DNA from: Spirochaetia bacterium
Lineage (GTDB): Bacteria > Spirochaetota > Leptospiria > Turneriellales > JAOUOS01
Direction: 5' to 3'
NCBI GenBank assembly: GCA_029880285.1
Contig: JAOUOS010000002.1
Coordinates: 1-64,000 of the forward strand
DNA: 64,000 bases
Shown here: positions 1 through 10,063 of the stretch, in pieces
Position numbering within the stretch: the first letter of the stretch is position 1
Layout of the letters: each line of letters begins with the position of its first letter
Notes under the pieces: generated by a model
Told to the model about the DNA's origin: nothing
What the model saw: the letters and a program-made list of their open reading frames with translations, nothing else
Databases searched by the model: none
Translations under genes and position numbers: made by a program

Positions 1-144
1 ATTATTCAAGATAGAGAACCAACAATATCAAGAAATATATTAAATTTTTTGCCTTTTCGTATAGACCATTATTTTGAAAATATTCCAATCGCTTCAGGGG
101 GGTACCATCCTATTAACTCTCCCTATATTATCAGTTCTTTTTAA
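1..144 (+). CDS. 3' end of an unidentified protein (partial at left edge)
   Basis: Frame 1 is open from the window edge to a TAA at 142-144 and encodes about 47 residues ending in PYIISSF. The composition ([20 protein letters not shown]) looks like real protein rather than low-complexity noise, but I recognise no family. It ends convergently with the hybrid kinase on the other strand, with a 14-base overlap of the two 3' ends. Similar tight tail-to-tail junctions occur elsewhere in this window. The start and most of the protein lie outside the window, so the call rests only on the open frame. Confidence 0.45.
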   Translation: MIQDREPTISRNILNFLPFRIDHYFENIPIASGGYHPINSPYIISSF

Positions 145-2794
145 ACCATTTTATTATAATTGACCTTAAAGCTTCTTTAGAAATAGGTTTTGTCATAAAA
201 TCATCCATACCCACATTAATACATTTCTTTTTATCTTCTTCTAATGCTTGTCCTGTAAGAGCAATTATAGGAATATGTTTTTGGCTTATTTTTTCTTTTT
301 CTCTTATTTCAATTGTTGTTTCATATCCGTCTTTTTCGGGCATTTGGCAATCCATAAGAATTAAATCGAAGTCTTTACTTTCAAGCGCTTTTAAGACTTC
401 CTGCCCATTGCTGGCGACATCTACGTGGTATCCCATTTTTTGTATCATTAAAGCGGCAATTTTTTGGTTGGTAAGATCATCTTCTGCAAGCAATATTCTC
501 TTTTTGTTAAAATAATCATCTTCAAATATATTAAACTGAGAAACTAAAATATTTTCTCGTTCTGGTTCTAGTTCTAAAACTTTTAATAATGATGAATAAA
601 GCCTGCTGGCTATTATGGGCCGTGAAATATAACCATGAAAACCCGCTTTTTTTATCTCTTCAGTTTCTATTCTTATTACAAAATCTGAAAGCCAAATTAA
701 TTTTAAATTTTGCAGATCTATCTCGTTTTTCACTCTTTGAGCAAAGCTGAACGCATGTCCATCTGTACCATCAATAACAACAACTGAAAAAGGTTTATTT
801 TCTGCATGAGCTTTCTTCAAGAGCTCTATGGCTTCGTGATTATCACTGGCCCTAGATACAATAAGTTCCTTTGTTGTTAAAGGTGTACAAAGGGCGTTAA
901 ATATTTTTTCTTTTTTACAAACTATTAAAACCCTTATATCTTTAAAACTATATTTCAAATCTGGATTTCTTGCAATCGTTGGTTCATAGGGAAGCGAAAA
1001 TCTAAATATACTGCCTTTGCCTTTTACGCTAGAAACTGTTAACTCGCCATCCATTAATTCAACTAATTTTTTAGAAATTGCCAGCCCTAATCCTGTACCG
1101 CCAAATTTTCTTGTTGTAGAATCATCTTCCTGAACAAAAGAATTAAATATATCATCTACTTTTTTCTCATCAATACCAATACCGGTATCCATAATTTCAA
1201 ATAAAAGTCTGAGATTATTTTGATTTTTTTTCTGAAGGGAAAGCCGAAGACACACTTCGCCTTTTTCGGTAAACTTTATCGCGTTGCCGGTTAAATTATA
1301 TAAAACCTGCCTTATTCGAACAGGATCGCCCTTTACGCGTATAGATACCTCTGAGCTTATAAGACAAATTATTTCTACTTTTTTCTCATAGGCAGATTTA
1401 GCGTACATATCGGCCGTATCTTCAATCATTTTATGAATATTAAAATCAATTTTTTCAATATTCATCTGCTGAGAAATTATTTTTGAAAAATCTAAAATAT
1501 CATTTATAACACGCATTAAAATATCGCCAGACTGGTTAGCCATAGATAAATAATTTTTTTGTTCGGCTGTTAAAGGCGTATCTTCAAGAAGTTGTATCAT
1601 GCCTAAAATTCCGTTCATAGGGGTTCTTATTTCATGACTCATATTGGCTAAAAAACGGGTTTTTGCCTGATCTGCGTTTTCTGCCGCTTCTTTGGCCTTA
1701 AGAAGGGCTTCTTCTCTTTTTCTGGTTTCTTTTTCTGCTTTTTCTCTGGAGTTTTTAATAAGATTTTCTATTTTACCTAAATAAATAAAAAATATTACAA
1801 AAAGAAAAATAAATCCCGCGAAAGTAAATAATAGAGAATTTGTAATTCGGGTTTTCAGCACATTAATTTGACCGGTCATGTTATTAAAAATCATCATCTC
1901 ACCGACAACTTTGCCCGAGACTTCTTTTAAAAGAATATCAGCTGAATAATATATTGTAGAATTAATTGACCAGTTTTCATGTATTTGAATATCATTTTCT
2001 TCGTGAATAGACTTATCATGAAAATTAGAAAGATAGTCGGCTAATCCTAACGGTATTTCATCGAGGGTAGAATCTATAATTACAATATCTTTAAATTCAT
2101 CCCAATTGCCTTTTTTGCCGGTTATACCCAGGCCTTCTTCCCATTTATTACGTTCTAAATTTTTTTTTTCAATTATAAAAATAAAATCAGAACCAACCAA
2201 TGATTGCAACTTAGGCGTAATATGATCAATTTCTTCACCAAGTTCAATATACCCTATGAGCTTATTATTAACAACCCATGGTTTTACCACTCTTAAAGTA
2301 AATGTTCCATACGGACCAAGTTCAATACCATAGCTTACTAAACCTGTAAAGGCCGCTTCTTTCATCGTATGTCTATTAATAATATCAGAATGTTTTTCTT
2401 TATTATGAACTCTTAAAAAAACACGTTTCTCTAAATCCATAAAGTAAAAATGCGTGGTTCTATATTTTTTTCTAAACTCAAGAAAAAAAGGCAGACTTTC
2501 ATAATACAGGTTATTTCTATCTTTTTGTTTAAAATAATTTATAAGATTTTTATTTTTTTCAATACTCTCTAAAAGAGCCTGCAGCAATAAAGCATCGTTT
2601 TTTATTTCAAAATCAAAATGGAACCTCGCGTTTTTTAGTTTCGATATGATACTATCTTTCATATCATCTTTTTCATGGTGATATAAATCAAACGTAAATA
2701 ACCATATTGTAAAAAGAGAAATAATAGTAATGGGCAACAGTACCCTAACTCTTAAATATTCACTTTTAAATTTATTATTTATATGATTATTCAT
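131..2794 (-). CDS. Membrane hybrid sensor histidine kinase (Cache-like sensor, HisKA, HATPase, two receivers)
   Basis: An 887-aa inner-membrane sensor kinase that should autophosphorylate on His and pass phosphate to its own receiver. TM1 is about residues 17-36 and TM2 about 319-339. They enclose a roughly 280-residue periplasmic region resembling a Cache-type ligand sensor. A coiled stretch rich in Lys/Glu/Ala (345-378) leads to HisKA with [12 protein letters not shown] (His387), then HATPase with N-box Asn504, DTGIG (536-540) and GGTGLGL (565-571). The C-terminal receiver (about 766-887) is canonical: acidic EDD at 771-773, Asp815 in LILMDCQMP, Lys in TKP. A middle receiver-like domain (about 619-740) keeps an Asp (VVVIDGTDG) but has lost the acidic pair and has ISRP for TKP, so it is probably degenerate. 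There is no adjacent Hpt gene; the phosphorelay partner is unknown. Confidence 0.9.
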   Translation of the reverse strand: MNNHINNKFKSEYLRVRVLLPITIISLFTIWLFTFDLYHHEKDDMKDSIISKLKNARFHFDFEIKNDALLLQALLESIEKNKNLINYFKQKDRNNLYYESLPFFLEFRKKYRTTHFYFMDLEKRVFLRVHNKEKHSDIINRHTMKEAAFTGLVSYGIELGPYGTFTLRVVKPWVVNNKLIGYIELGEEIDHITPKLQSLVGSDFIFIIEKKNLERNKWEEGLGITGKKGNWDEFKDIVIIDSTLDEIPLGLADYLSNFHDKSIHEENDIQIHENWSINSTIYYSADILLKEVSGKVVGEMMIFNNMTGQINVLKTRITNSLLFTFAGFIFLFVIFFIYLGKIENLIKNSREKAEKETRKREEALLKAKEAAENADQAKTRFLANMSHEIRTPMNGILGMIQLLEDTPLTAEQKNYLSMANQSGDILMRVINDILDFSKIISQQMNIEKIDFNIHKMIEDTADMYAKSAYEKKVEIICLISSEVSIRVKGDPVRIRQVLYNLTGNAIKFTEKGEVCLRLSLQKKNQNNLRLLFEIMDTGIGIDEKKVDDIFNSFVQEDDSTTRKFGGTGLGLAISKKLVELMDGELTVSSVKGKGSIFRFSLPYEPTIARNPDLKYSFKDIRVLIVCKKEKIFNALCTPLTTKELIVSRASDNHEAIELLKKAHAENKPFSVVVIDGTDGHAFSFAQRVKNEIDLQNLKLIWLSDFVIRIETEEIKKAGFHGYISRPIIASRLYSSLLKVLELEPERENILVSQFNIFEDDYFNKKRILLAEDDLTNQKIAALMIQKMGYHVDVASNGQEVLKALESKDFDLILMDCQMPEKDGYETTIEIREKEKISQKHIPIIALTGQALEEDKKKCINVGMDDFMTKPISKEALRSIIIKWFKKN

Positions 2795-2837
2795 TTATCT
2801 TGTACTTGTTTCTTGTAATAGTCTATAACAAGTCAAG

Positions 2838-3491
2838 TTAAATTATATCTTCATAAACGGCAAATTTTATAAGCTCTGCCGCTGTATTTAAGCCTAATTT
2901 TTCCATAATTCTGTATCTGTGAGTTTCTACGGTTCTTTGGCTTATATCAAGTTCACGCGCTACCTGCCTGCTTGTCATCCCCTGCGCCACAAGTTTAATA
3001 ATTTCTATTTCTCTTTTAGTTAAATTTTCTTTTGTATTTTTTGTTACATTCTCATTTTGATAATCATCTAAAATAGTCGGAACAATTTTTTGAGAAATAT
3101 GTTTTTTACCTTTTTGTATGGCTTTTATCGCCGTTAAAAGACTATCGTGAACCTCGGTTTTTAAAAGATAGCCGTCTATACCTTTCGCCATAATTTTTTT
3201 AATATATGTTTTTTGATCGTGTGTTGTTAAAACAAGAATTTTCATTAAAGGATAATTTTTTTTTATTATTTCTGCTGTTTCTATACCATCCATTTTAGGC
3301 ATTGAAATATCAAGTATAGTCATATCGCATTTATTTTTTCTTAAATAGACAAGAAGATCTTCGCCATTTGAAAACTCTTCAGTTACAACTAAACTCTCGT
3401 CTTTCTCTATAAGATTTCTCAAACCCAGCCTGAAGATAGGATGATCGTCAGCTAAGATTATTTTATATTTTTCTTTGGGGGATGATGACAC
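2838..3491 (-). CDS. NarL/FixJ-family response regulator (receiver + LuxR HTH)
   Basis: A 217-aa cytoplasmic transcription regulator. The receiver has the acidic pair in LADDHP, phospho-acceptor Asp61 in MTILDISMPKMDG and Lys in LLKTE. The C-terminal LuxR-type HTH (about 155-212) begins LTKREIEIIKLVAQGMT and contains ISQRTVETHRYRIMEKLGL. Translation most likely starts at a GTG at 3491, preceded on the minus strand by AAGGGA, a good Shine-Dalgarno. The start lies inside the 3' end of the upstream kinase gene (29-base overlap), so the two are probably translationally coupled and form a cognate NarX/NarL-type pair. Target genes cannot be read from the sequence. Confidence 0.92.
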   Translation of the reverse strand: MSSSPKEKYKIILADDHPIFRLGLRNLIEKDESLVVTEEFSNGEDLLVYLRKNKCDMTILDISMPKMDGIETAEIIKKNYPLMKILVLTTHDQKTYIKKIMAKGIDGYLLKTEVHDSLLTAIKAIQKGKKHISQKIVPTILDDYQNENVTKNTKENLTKREIEIIKLVAQGMTSRQVARELDISQRTVETHRYRIMEKLGLNTAAELIKFAVYEDII

Positions 3492-5376
3492 TTATTTTGG
3501 TCCCTTTGTTTTTATTTGAAGAAATATCAAGATTACAGCCGGCTATTTTTGCCCTCTCTTTCATTATATAAAGACCCATGCCCGAACTAATTAATTTTTT
3601 TTCACTTTGAGTTTTATGAATACCCCTGCCATTATCTTCTATATTCAATAAAAATTTATCTTCTTCGTGCTTAAGCAAAATTTTCACTTTACTGGCATTT
3701 GAATGCTTAAGTACATTTGTTAAAGATTCCTGAATTATTCTATATATGTTATTTTCCCACCTTTCGCTAAATAACAAATCTATACCTTGTATTTTAGTTT
3801 CAACAGATATACCTTTTTTAGCCGCTATCTGGCCTGTCAATTGCATTATCGCTCTTTCAAGTCCTAAATTTTTATATCCTATGGGGCTTAATTTTTTTGC
3901 TATTCCTGAAACCTTAAGGGCCAGCTTATCTATCTCTTTTAATATCTGATTAAATTGAGATATATCTATATTTTGAATATTTTTCTCTAACAAATGCTGT
4001 AAATTCATTTTCAATAAAGCCAAAGACTGGCCAAAGTCATCGTGAATTTCCATTGCTATGGCCGCCGTGTTTTTTTCTTCTATATCTATTATTTTTCGCG
4101 AAAGACTTTCAGTTTCTTTTTGATATTTAACTTTTTCTGTTACATCATGAAAAATATTTACCATAGATATTGAACCTCTTAAATTAAGCGGCACTGATAT
4201 TATATCATAAGTCATTCCGTTTAAAGCTATTGCGTCGTACCTTACCGATTTTTTCTTTTTTAATACATCATCTTTCAAGCAAAATTCACATGGTTCTTCT
4301 TTTTGCATTAGCGCCTCGTAGCATAACCTGCTTTTTGCCTTTTTCATTTTTCTATTTATTACCGCATTAGAAAATTGAATTAAATAATTTTCATCAATAA
4401 CACAAATACCTTCATTTGTTTTCGAAAGCCCTTCTATAATTGTACCAAGCCTTTCTTCAGCTTCGTGGGCAATTGTTTTTATTTCTTTTAGATTTTTTTC
4501 TGCCTCTTCTTTTTCAAAAGCTTTTGAAATAATTTGCCCTATAACATAAAGAAGCGCGTAATCTTTTTTTTGAAGAATACCGTTTACGCCTTTTTTTTCA
4601 GCAAAGCCCAAAAAGCCATGTATATTTTTATTTACTACCAGCGGCACAAAGAAAATATTATCAAATTTATTTTTTCTTAAAAAATTCTTCTCAACATCAG
4701 ATATTTTTTTATCTTTTTCTGATATTTGAAAATTTTTCATCTCACGGAGATTTTTTTTAATAAATGTATATTTATGAATATCTATTTTCTTGTATTCTTT
4801 TGAAAACAAACAAATATCCCGCCTGCAGCACTCACTGTATAAATAAAATTCATTACTCAAAGAGGTTTTTTTATATAAAAACAAACATTGAAAAGACGAA
4901 AATTCTAATATTTTTGTTAAAGATTCATGAATTTTATTTTTGATGTCTTTAACTTCTATATTAATAAAATCAGATGAAATTTTTAAAATAAGTTTTTCAA
5001 GTTCAATTTGAAAAGACAACTGGGTTTCTAATTGAATAAATTTTGTGATTTCATTGCCTAATATATAGGCTTTATCATTTTTTTCATCTTCTACCAGCGC
5101 TATTTTTATTTCATAAAACCTTCCGCCTGCGCTTTCTTGATAAGATAAACTTTGTTTTGTTTTAAAAACCTGAATTAGTTTTGTTTTTAAATAACCTATT
5201 GCGTTAGATGTAGATATTTCATCAATGGTTTTGCCTAATAAATCATTTTTATTTTTATGAATTAAGTTACAAAATTTTTTATTGGCATCTATAATGTTAA
5301 AATTCTTATCAATTAATAGAATAATTGCATCAAAATTGTTAAAAAGAACCTGATTTAAATTTTTTAAGTCACGCAT
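3463..5376 (-). CDS. Soluble NarX-type sensor histidine kinase (PAS-GAF-PAS-HisKA_3-HATPase)
   Basis: A 637-aa kinase with no membrane segment. Order: PAS (about 10-115), GAF (about 125-290), coiled linker, second PAS (about 310-412), HisKA_3 with MEIHDDFGQSL (His445), HATPase with NIYRIIQESLTNVLKHS, DNGRG and SSGMGL. The second PAS carries a Cys cluster (LCYEAL, then EPCEFC) of the kind found in some bacterial PAS domains; it could bind metal or respond to redox, which is an inference. ATG at 5376 has AAGGT upstream. The gene overlaps the LuxR-type regulator by 29 bases and should phosphorylate it. Cytoplasmic sensing of an internal signal is likely. Confidence 0.9.
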   Translation of the reverse strand: MRDLKNLNQVLFNNFDAIILLIDKNFNIIDANKKFCNLIHKNKNDLLGKTIDEISTSNAIGYLKTKLIQVFKTKQSLSYQESAGGRFYEIKIALVEDEKNDKAYILGNEITKFIQLETQLSFQIELEKLILKISSDFINIEVKDIKNKIHESLTKILEFSSFQCLFLYKKTSLSNEFYLYSECCRRDICLFSKEYKKIDIHKYTFIKKNLREMKNFQISEKDKKISDVEKNFLRKNKFDNIFFVPLVVNKNIHGFLGFAEKKGVNGILQKKDYALLYVIGQIISKAFEKEEAEKNLKEIKTIAHEAEERLGTIIEGLSKTNEGICVIDENYLIQFSNAVINRKMKKAKSRLCYEALMQKEEPCEFCLKDDVLKKKKSVRYDAIALNGMTYDIISVPLNLRGSISMVNIFHDVTEKVKYQKETESLSRKIIDIEEKNTAAIAMEIHDDFGQSLALLKMNLQHLLEKNIQNIDISQFNQILKEIDKLALKVSGIAKKLSPIGYKNLGLERAIMQLTGQIAAKKGISVETKIQGIDLLFSERWENNIYRIIQESLTNVLKHSNASKVKILLKHEEDKFLLNIEDNGRGIHKTQSEKKLISSGMGLYIMKERAKIAGCNLDISSNKNKGTKISVIIPQRKI

Positions 5377-5642
5377 TTGTACCTTAAAAATAAATTAGAG
5401 GATATAGATGTATCAATAAACCAATAAACGGTTTACATTATTTGTATTATTAATTTCGTTATTACATACTTTTCAAATGATTCATTAATTTAATAGAAAG
5501 CCTCTTCATTTTATGTAAGTATTGAACAATACATGTTCCTCTTTTTATTTTATTTGTTTATTTGTTTATATATACGTATATATAATAAAGTACACATTTT
5601 ATCAATTATTTTTATTCATTATAAACTTTTTTAATACAATAT
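5377..5642. other. AT-rich intergenic region with a 20-bp perfect palindrome
   Basis: No gene is supported here. The region separates two minus-strand kinase genes and should hold the promoter of the kinase-regulator pair that starts at 5376. It contains a perfect palindrome at 5566-5585 (TTATATATA-CG-TATATATAA pattern) and T-rich runs. In such AT-rich DNA this could be chance; the central ACGT makes it slightly more notable. I see no clear terminator hairpin for either direction. Confidence 0.4.
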
Positions 5643-8492
5643 TTATGTGTTTCTTTTTTCACCATATATTTTAAGTACTATTGACATCCCTTCATTGGGT
5701 TTTGAATAGATAGATAAAGTACCATTTATGAGTTTGGCGCGTTCTTTCATAACAGAAAGGCCCATGCCTCTTTTGGAATCTTTAGATTCAAGCTCATCTA
5801 AATTAAAGCCTATGCCGTCGTCTTTAATAGAAAAAAGCAAATTTGCGCCATCTACGTCGCATGAAACAATAACCTTACGCGCTTTAGAATGTTTTAGTAT
5901 GTTTGTAAAAGCTTCCTGCACTATTCTATAAACATGAATATTCCATCTATCTATAAAATATTTTTCTACACAGTCAATATTATAATTTATCATTATACCG
6001 CTTTTCTTTTGAATTTTTTCAAATATCTCTTCTAAGGCATTTTTTAATCCCAGTTTTTGTAAAAAGACAGGGCTTATTTTTCTTGAAAGCTGAGATACCA
6101 TTTTAGCCAATTCGTCAAATAAATTTAATACTTCGGTATATTTATCTTCTTTATAAACCGCACTGTCAATTTCAGAAATAAACGACTGAAGATATAATTT
6201 TAATAAAGCGACATGCTGTCCCAAGCTGTCATGAACCTCTCTTGACAAAACCGCTGAATATTCTTCCTGAAGATTTATTATGCGAAGAGTTAGGTTTTCA
6301 ATCTCTTTTTGTTTTTTTATATTTTCTGTAATATCTCTTGCCGTAAGAAGATAACCCATTTTGTTTTCTTTTTCATTTTTTATGGGCGAAACAATACAGT
6401 CAACTATTCTTTCTTTACCGTCTTTGGGCCTTTCTACCATAAAAGAGATTTCTTTATCAATACCCGTACCAAGAATACTTTTTGTTTTTTCTATATCTGC
6501 CGGTAAGGTACCCCCCATTTCTTGAAGCTTAAAAACTGGTACATTTAACATTTTTTCTCTGCTTACATTTGTAATTCTTTCTGCTTCTTTATTCGCGTAT
6601 TTTATTAAAAATTTGCTATCAATGGCTATAAAAGCGGTATTAGAAGCAGAAGATAAAATGCTATTTAAAAAAGCTGTTTTTTCGGCTGCTTCGGCTTCTG
6701 CTTTTTTCTTGTCGTTAATATCTACTAATACAACCAGATGCCCTATAGGCTTACCGGCTTTATTTTTAATTAAAGAAACGCTGGTATTGCCCCATACAAT
6801 TTTTTTTTTCTTTGTTATATATTTTTTATCGCGGCTATAAGCTGTTATTTCGCCTTTCTTCATTTTGTTTAATAAATCAATATCGTTCTTAATTTCATCG
6901 GGATGTGTAACATCTTTAATTCCTTTTTTCATCATTTCTTTAACTGTGTATTCTAAAAAATAAGCAAAACGCGTGTTCACTTTTAAAGCCCTGCCTTCAG
7001 AATTGGCAAACAACATTCCTACCGAAGCCTGAGCAAACGCGGCCTGAAGGCGAATTTCTGTTTCATCAAGAATTTCTTGAGTTTTTTTTCTTATGGCTTC
7101 GTTTCGTATTGTCTTAACGGCAAAACTTAAATTTTTTGATATTTCTCTTAAAAAATCAATTTCTGTTTTATCATACGCGTCTTCTTCTGAAGAATATATA
7201 TTTAACGAGCCAATTGTTTTCCCTTCATAATTTATGGGCAAAGCAATATTAGAGCGATAACCTCTTTTTTCAGCTTCTTTTCTCCACAAATTAAAATTTT
7301 TATTATTTTCATACGATCTAACAACCACCGTACTGCCTGTTCTAATAGCGGTACCTGTAGGTCCCTGGCCCCGTTCAGAATTATCCCAATAAATATTAAC
7401 AAGTTTTAAATATCCTTCTTCATGCCCCGCGAAGGCAATAGGTTTAACTGTTTTCTTTTTATTATTTTGGGCGATACCTACCCATGCCATTCTATATCCG
7501 CCGGTATTTATTATTATTTCACAGATTTTTTTATATAAAGAAATTTCATTTTTTTCATATATTATCGCTTCATTAATTTTACTAATGGTTTCACGAACTC
7601 TATATTCTCTTTCTAATTTTATTTTATTTTGTTTTCTTTCAAAAGCGGCGGCAAATATTTTTGCCAATAAAGCTAACAAAGTAAAATCATCTGAATCTAT
7701 GCTTATATTTGGTTTTTTACTTTTAAATAATATGAATCCGCATAATTTTTCATCTAAATACATAGGCACTAAAAAAATATCTTTTCTAATTAAAGATTTT
7801 TTTTTGCCGGTATATTCTTTTTGATTATTAGCGTTTATGGTATGTACTTCTTTAAAATTTGCTGCCTTGCTTTGCAAATCTATAAATTCGTCTTTTGTGA
7901 TAATTTCTGGCGTTATACTAAAGTTCCATGTGTATATTTTTGAAAAAGCTTCTTTTTTTTCTTGATAATAATAAACAACGGCGTTAGAAAACCCCGCGAA
8001 ATCGGCGCCAAGCTCTAAAGCGTATTTTGCTTCTTTGTCAATTTTATCTACAGGTGAAAAAATTAATTGAGATGAAATTTCAAGAAGTATTCTTTCAAAC
8101 TCACCTCTAAACTGGTTTTTTATGTCAAGCTCTACTCTACTGGTAATGTCGCGGGATAAAATAATATAGTTTATTATTTTTTTTCGGCTGTTAAGTACAG
8201 GAGTAATTATAACATCGCTCCATCTGCGTTCATAAAAAGACTCGTACCTTATTGATTTTTTTTCTTTTTTAACTTTATTTAGCTGATTTAATCTTTGCTC
8301 TAAAGTTTTTCCTGTAAATATTTCATTAACATTTTTGCCTATTATCTCTTTTTCTTTTTTATTTAATATTTTTAAAAGAGAACGGCTAACCTGTACATGA
8401 TTAAAATTTTCATCCAATACTACAAAAATTTGATCAGGTATATTTGAAAAAATATTTAATAGATTTTCATTGAGTATTTCAAGTTTTTTCAT
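5643..8492 (-). CDS. Large soluble NarX-type sensor kinase (PAS-GAF-GAF-PAS-PAS-HisKA_3-HATPase)
   Basis: A 949-aa cytoplasmic multi-sensor kinase. Order by eye: PAS (about 8-120), GAF-like (128-285), GAF (300-465, with GGYRMAWVGIA and the GPTGTAIRTG stretch typical of kinase-linked GAFs), PAS (475-598), PAS (600-725), HisKA_3 with REVHDSLGQHVALLK (His754), HATPase with HVYRIVQEAFTNILKHS, DDGIGF and RGMGLSVMKERA. It has no adjacent LuxR-type regulator. Instead it diverges from the receiver-EAL gene at 8752, whose receiver is of the NarL type this kinase class uses, so that protein is a plausible partner. A candidate promoter lies at 8548-8574. Confidence 0.9.
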   Translation of the reverse strand: MKKLEILNENLLNIFSNIPDQIFVVLDENFNHVQVSRSLLKILNKKEKEIIGKNVNEIFTGKTLEQRLNQLNKVKKEKKSIRYESFYERRWSDVIITPVLNSRKKIINYIILSRDITSRVELDIKNQFRGEFERILLEISSQLIFSPVDKIDKEAKYALELGADFAGFSNAVVYYYQEKKEAFSKIYTWNFSITPEIITKDEFIDLQSKAANFKEVHTINANNQKEYTGKKKSLIRKDIFLVPMYLDEKLCGFILFKSKKPNISIDSDDFTLLALLAKIFAAAFERKQNKIKLEREYRVRETISKINEAIIYEKNEISLYKKICEIIINTGGYRMAWVGIAQNNKKKTVKPIAFAGHEEGYLKLVNIYWDNSERGQGPTGTAIRTGSTVVVRSYENNKNFNLWRKEAEKRGYRSNIALPINYEGKTIGSLNIYSSEEDAYDKTEIDFLREISKNLSFAVKTIRNEAIRKKTQEILDETEIRLQAAFAQASVGMLFANSEGRALKVNTRFAYFLEYTVKEMMKKGIKDVTHPDEIKNDIDLLNKMKKGEITAYSRDKKYITKKKKIVWGNTSVSLIKNKAGKPIGHLVVLVDINDKKKAEAEAAEKTAFLNSILSSASNTAFIAIDSKFLIKYANKEAERITNVSREKMLNVPVFKLQEMGGTLPADIEKTKSILGTGIDKEISFMVERPKDGKERIVDCIVSPIKNEKENKMGYLLTARDITENIKKQKEIENLTLRIINLQEEYSAVLSREVHDSLGQHVALLKLYLQSFISEIDSAVYKEDKYTEVLNLFDELAKMVSQLSRKISPVFLQKLGLKNALEEIFEKIQKKSGIMINYNIDCVEKYFIDRWNIHVYRIVQEAFTNILKHSKARKVIVSCDVDGANLLFSIKDDGIGFNLDELESKDSKRGMGLSVMKERAKLINGTLSIYSKPNEGMSIVLKIYGEKRNT

Positions 8493-8547
8493 TTCAGCTA
8501 TATATCTATCAATAAAAATGATGTCTTATTAATATTATAAAATTACA

Positions 8548-8574
8548 ATTATATATTTATGTATCTTCAGTCAA
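8548..8574 (-). promoter_or_regulatory. Candidate promoter for the multi-sensor kinase gene
   Basis: On the minus strand TTGACT (8569-8574) and a perfect TATAAT (8548-8553) are separated by 15 bases, slightly shorter than the usual 16-18. The position, about 55 bases before the start at 8492, is suitable. Confidence 0.4.
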
Positions 8575-8660
8575 TATATTTTTAACCTTTTTTATGACGA
8601 AAATTGGGCTCATTAAAAAACCTTAAAAAGCATATAAATTATTTTATATCAACTAAAACT

Positions 8661-8704
8661 ACGAAGTTTTACTTACAAAATTGTCGTAAAATTCACGTAT
8701 TGAC
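8661..8704 (+). promoter_or_regulatory. Duplicated upstream element, copy 1 (probable operator)
   Basis: These 44 bases match 10020-10063 at 42 positions, and both copies end in the TTGAC of a -35 box. The element contains an imperfect inverted repeat: ACGAAGTTTTAC at 8661-8672 and GTAAAATTCACGT at 8686-8698, with core TTTTAC/GTAAAA. Conservation stops near the -35 box, which suggests an activator or repressor site common to the EAL gene and the chemotaxis operon. I noticed no third copy in the window. Confidence 0.7.
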
Positions 8705-8727
8705 TTTTTATTTTTTCTGTGTATTAT
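8700..8727 (+). promoter_or_regulatory. Promoter of the receiver-EAL gene
   Basis: TTGACT (8700-8705) and TATTAT (8722-8727) are 16 bases apart. This places transcription start near 8734, so a possible GTG start at 8719 would fall inside the promoter; the ATG at 8752 is the more likely start codon. Confidence 0.6.
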
Positions 8728-8751
8728 TTAGCACATAACATTAAAGAATTT

Positions 8752-9987
8752 ATGCAAAAAACTGAAAATAAAATTTATAAAATAATTATTGCCGATGACC
8801 ATCAATTGTTCCGCGAGGGCATCAAAAAATTAATTTATAACAAACCAAATTTAGAAGTCTCTGGCGAAGCCTCTGACGGCAAAGAACTCATTGACCTCTT
8901 AAGAAATACCGCCTGTGATCTTATACTGCTTGATTTATCTATGCCAAACATAAACGGCCTAGCGGCTTTAGATATTATTAAAAAAAAGTATCCAAGCTTA
9001 AAAATAATTATAGTTACCATGTACCATGAAAATGGATTTTTTGATCAAACAATAGAAAAAGGCGCCGACGGCTTTATGCTTAAAACCCAAATGTTTTCTA
9101 AACTTACAGAAGCCGTAGAAATAATCATGAACGGCGGCCATTATTATGACGCTTTGTCTATTAACCATGATTTAGATGATGAAAAAATGGATAATAAAAT
9201 TTTACAAAACAATATTAATTATTTTAATAACACTTTTGAAAGAGACGTTACCAGCGCTATAAAAGATAACGAATTTAATGTTTATTACCAGCCAATTCTC
9301 TCTACATCAACTAATAAAATTACAGGCGTAGAGGCTTTAATGCGCTGGTACAAAAATGGTCAAATACTTTCACCGCAAGATTTTATAGAAAGAATAGAAA
9401 AAACAAAACAAATAATTGAAATAGGTAAAGTAATTTTAGAAAAATCTCTTACACAGGTTAAAAAATGGCACGATATGGGTTATTCTAATTTATCTGTCTC
9501 GGTAAATTTTTCGTCAGTTCAATTTCAAAGTCCCCATATTGTTAAAAACATAAAAGATGCTCTAGAAAGAACAAACCTTTGTCCCAAAAAATTAAGAATT
9601 GAAATTACCGAAACCTTGGCAATGCAAAACCTAAACTTTACCAAAAAGATATTAGGCGAATTAAGAAATCTGGGTGTTACTATTTTGTTAGACGATTTTG
9701 GATGCGGTCATTCTTCTTTAAGATATTTACAGCATTTTCCCGTGCATGGTCTTAAAATAGACAGGTCTTTTATTGAAAGCATAGACACCAACGAAGTAAA
9801 CCGTTCTTTAACCGAAGGCATAATTACTATAGCTAAACAATTAAAATTAAAAACCGTTGCCGAAGGCGTAGAAAACGAAAAACAACTTAAAGTAATAAAA
9901 GATAAAAAATGCGAAGAATACCAGGGGTTTTATTTTTCAAAACCTCTTTCGGCAGAAGAATTTGAAACCATGCTAACAGAGGCATGA
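8752..9987 (+). CDS. Receiver-EAL cyclic di-GMP phosphodiesterase
   Basis: A 411-aa cytoplasmic protein. The N-terminal receiver is of NarL type (IIADDHQLFREG, Asp in LILLDLSMPNING, Lys in MLKTQ), but the usual LuxR HTH is replaced by an EAL domain. The EAL residues look complete: VEALMRW, EITET, DDFGCGHSS, LKIDRSFI and AEGVEN, so active hydrolysis of c-di-GMP is expected. I chose ATG 8752 over an upstream GTG at 8719 because the latter overlaps the -10 box. The gene diverges from the multi-sensor kinase and shares its upstream element with the following chemotaxis operon, which suggests joint control of c-di-GMP level and taxis. Confidence 0.9.
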   Translation: MQKTENKIYKIIIADDHQLFREGIKKLIYNKPNLEVSGEASDGKELIDLLRNTACDLILLDLSMPNINGLAALDIIKKKYPSLKIIIVTMYHENGFFDQTIEKGADGFMLKTQMFSKLTEAVEIIMNGGHYYDALSINHDLDDEKMDNKILQNNINYFNNTFERDVTSAIKDNEFNVYYQPILSTSTNKITGVEALMRWYKNGQILSPQDFIERIEKTKQIIEIGKVILEKSLTQVKKWHDMGYSNLSVSVNFSSVQFQSPHIVKNIKDALERTNLCPKKLRIEITETLAMQNLNFTKKILGELRNLGVTILLDDFGCGHSSLRYLQHFPVHGLKIDRSFIESIDTNEVNRSLTEGIITIAKQLKLKTVAEGVENEKQLKVIKDKKCEEYQGFYFSKPLSAEEFETMLTEA

Positions 9988-10019
9988 TGAGACATAATGA
10001 CTTTATTTATAATAAAAAT

Positions 10020-10063
10020 ACGAAGTTTTACTTACAAAAATATCGTAAAATTCACGTATTGAC
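10020..10063 (+). promoter_or_regulatory. Duplicated upstream element, copy 2 (probable operator)
   Basis: This is the second copy of the 44-base element at 8661-8704, with two mismatches in the centre (ATA for TTG). The inverted-repeat arms are unchanged. It lies between the EAL gene and the parA-like gene that opens the chemotaxis operon. Confidence 0.7.

Noticed and set aside
5377-5642. tRNA or small RNA gene in the kinase intergenic region
   Set aside because: No cloverleaf, no GC-rich stem and no terminator; only AT-rich sequence and one palindrome.
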